Positions 63,419 to 64,000 of a DNA stretch of 64,000 nt are shown here, piece by piece. How positions within the stretch are numbered: the stretch's first letter is position 1; every line of letters starts with the position of its first letter. Source of the DNA: Alphaproteobacteria bacterium (GTDB lineage: Bacteria; Pseudomonadota; Alphaproteobacteria; Sphingomonadales; Sphingomonadaceae); the NCBI GenBank assembly GCA_018970445.1, contig JAGWWF010000006.1, positions 62,001 through 126,000 of the forward strand, given 5' to 3'. The notes under the pieces are model-generated. The model had not been told where the DNA came from and made no database searches. It saw nothing but the letters and a program-made list of their open reading frames with translations. Both the position numbers and the translations under genes were made by a program.

Positions 63419-64000
63419 TCATCCTTTCGCCGCAGCCGGCGCGGTGGCGCCAGCGCCCATCACCACCCAGCTGGCCGCGCCAACGCACGCCACCCCGGCC
63501 ATCAGCCACAGCATCGGTGTCCAGTCGTTGCCGGTGGCTTCCAGCAGCAGGCCGCCGACCACCGGGGCCAGAAAGCCGGAAAAATTGGCGAACATGTTCA
63601 TGGCAGCGCCCATGGTGGCGGTATAGCCTTGGCCCAGTTCCACGCATTGATTCCAGCTGATCGGCACCAGCATGTCGCCCATGAAGGCCGCCGCGGCCAG
63701 CAGGCCGATCGCCACCCAGGCATTGCCGGCCTGCGGCACCAGCGCCATCAGCACGGCCACCGAAACGAAACTGGTGATCGCCACCAGCCGGCGCGGCACC
63801 CACAAGGGCAGCAGCCCGGCGGTGAGCGAACCCAGCCCGCCCATCAGCAGCGGCAGCACCGACAGGCCGGCCATGCCCGCCGCGCTTTGCCCGTGCACTT
63901 CGCCCAGATAGGTCGGCAGCCAGGTGACAAAGAAATACCAGACATAGGACCAGCAGAAATACTGCAGGCACAGCAGCAGCGCCTGGGGCCGCAGCAGCAG
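63419..64000 (-). CDS. MFS transporter, truncated by the window edge
   Basis: C-terminal half of a major facilitator running off the right edge; about 193 codons are visible. The frame includes YFFVTWLPTYLGEV, GLSVLPLLMGGLGSLTAGLL, NMFANFSGFLAPVVGG and WLMAGVACVGAASWVVMG. It resembles ACS-type sugar-acid carriers. Apparently first gene seen of the operon with SDR, PQQ dehydrogenase and GalM. Confidence 0.85.
   Translation of the reverse strand: MLLRPQALLLCLQYFCWSYVWYFFVTWLPTYLGEVHGQSAAGMAGLSVLPLLMGGLGSLTAGLLPLWVPRRLVAITSFVSVAVLMALVPQAGNAWVAIGLLAAAAFMGDMLVPISWNQCVELGQGYTATMGAAMNMFANFSGFLAPVVGGLLLEATGNDWTPMLWLMAGVACVGAASWVVMGAGATAPAAAKG

Overview
The window reads as a chromosomal segment of a high-GC Gram-negative alphaproteobacterium, most likely a sphingomonad (order Sphingomonadales). 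The pointers are many large TonB-dependent outer-membrane receptors, Tat- and Sec-exported sugar enzymes, a PopZ-type DUF2497 gene beside secA, a ComM/DUF805 pair, a coniferyl-aldehyde-dehydrogenase-type ALDH and dense operons whose start and stop codons overlap by 1-4 nt. The placement is inference from gene content; no rRNA or other marker is present. I see no IS element, prophage or CRISPR array.

Region by region. 0-6.2 kb: three tandem, mutually homologous TonB-receptor-like proteins (minus strand). 6.3-7.7 kb: S-adenosylhomocysteinase behind an operator-like palindrome. 7.9-10 kb: an exported prolyl oligopeptidase. 10-13.7 kb: HlyD-type membrane-fusion protein, BcsA-like glycosyltransferase with PilZ domain, DUF454 protein. 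13.7-15.6 kb: HisN-like phosphatase and class III CoA-transferase. 15.7-19.4 kb: M28 glutamate-carboxypeptidase-like peptidase, alpha/beta hydrolase, GST. 19.4-20.1 kb: VapBC-type toxin-antitoxin pair. 20.1-24.3 kb: ALDH/membrane/GFA operon and comM-DUF805. 24.4-28.6 kb: housekeeping block with secA, a PopZ-like gene and a Pcm-like methyltransferase. 28.7-29.05 kb: tRNA-Cys(GCA) followed by three 89-bp direct repeats that each end in a copy of the tRNA 3' end. 29.2-33.4 kb: carboxylesterase, BtuB-like receptor, DedA/VTT protein. 33.5-38.3 kb: large propeller/HEAT/cytochrome c protein followed by an ABC-2 exporter whose permease carries an extra extracytoplasmic domain.

38.3-64 kb is a long carbohydrate-oxidation region. 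It holds two tandem LacI regulators, KDG-kinase-like and KDGal-kinase-like genes, an SMP-30 lactonase lipoprotein, multi-cupin proteins, two Tat-exported TIM-barrel proteins, an RraA-family aldolase, an ACS-type MFS transporter, a PQQ glucose-dehydrogenase-like quinoprotein, a large carbohydrate-type TonB receptor, and a coupled operon MFS / SDR / PQQ aldose dehydrogenase with cytochrome c / aldose 1-epimerase / MBL hydrolase / alpha-beta hydrolase. About fourteen products in this block have export signals, which suggests that sugars enter through the TonB receptor and are epimerised, oxidised and delactonised in the periplasm. The resulting sugar acids would then be imported by MFS carriers and phosphorylated by the KDG/KDGal kinases.

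Two apparent cis-regulatory codes link genes in the window. LacI-type operators (TGNAANCGNTTNCA-like) lie in four intergenic regions of the sugar block. A separate TATACARTATRCA motif lies before one of the triplicated receptors, before the carboxylesterase, and in the divergent promoter of the DedA/BtuB and cytochrome-dehydrogenase genes. All functional statements come from reading motifs and translations by eye; no database search was run.
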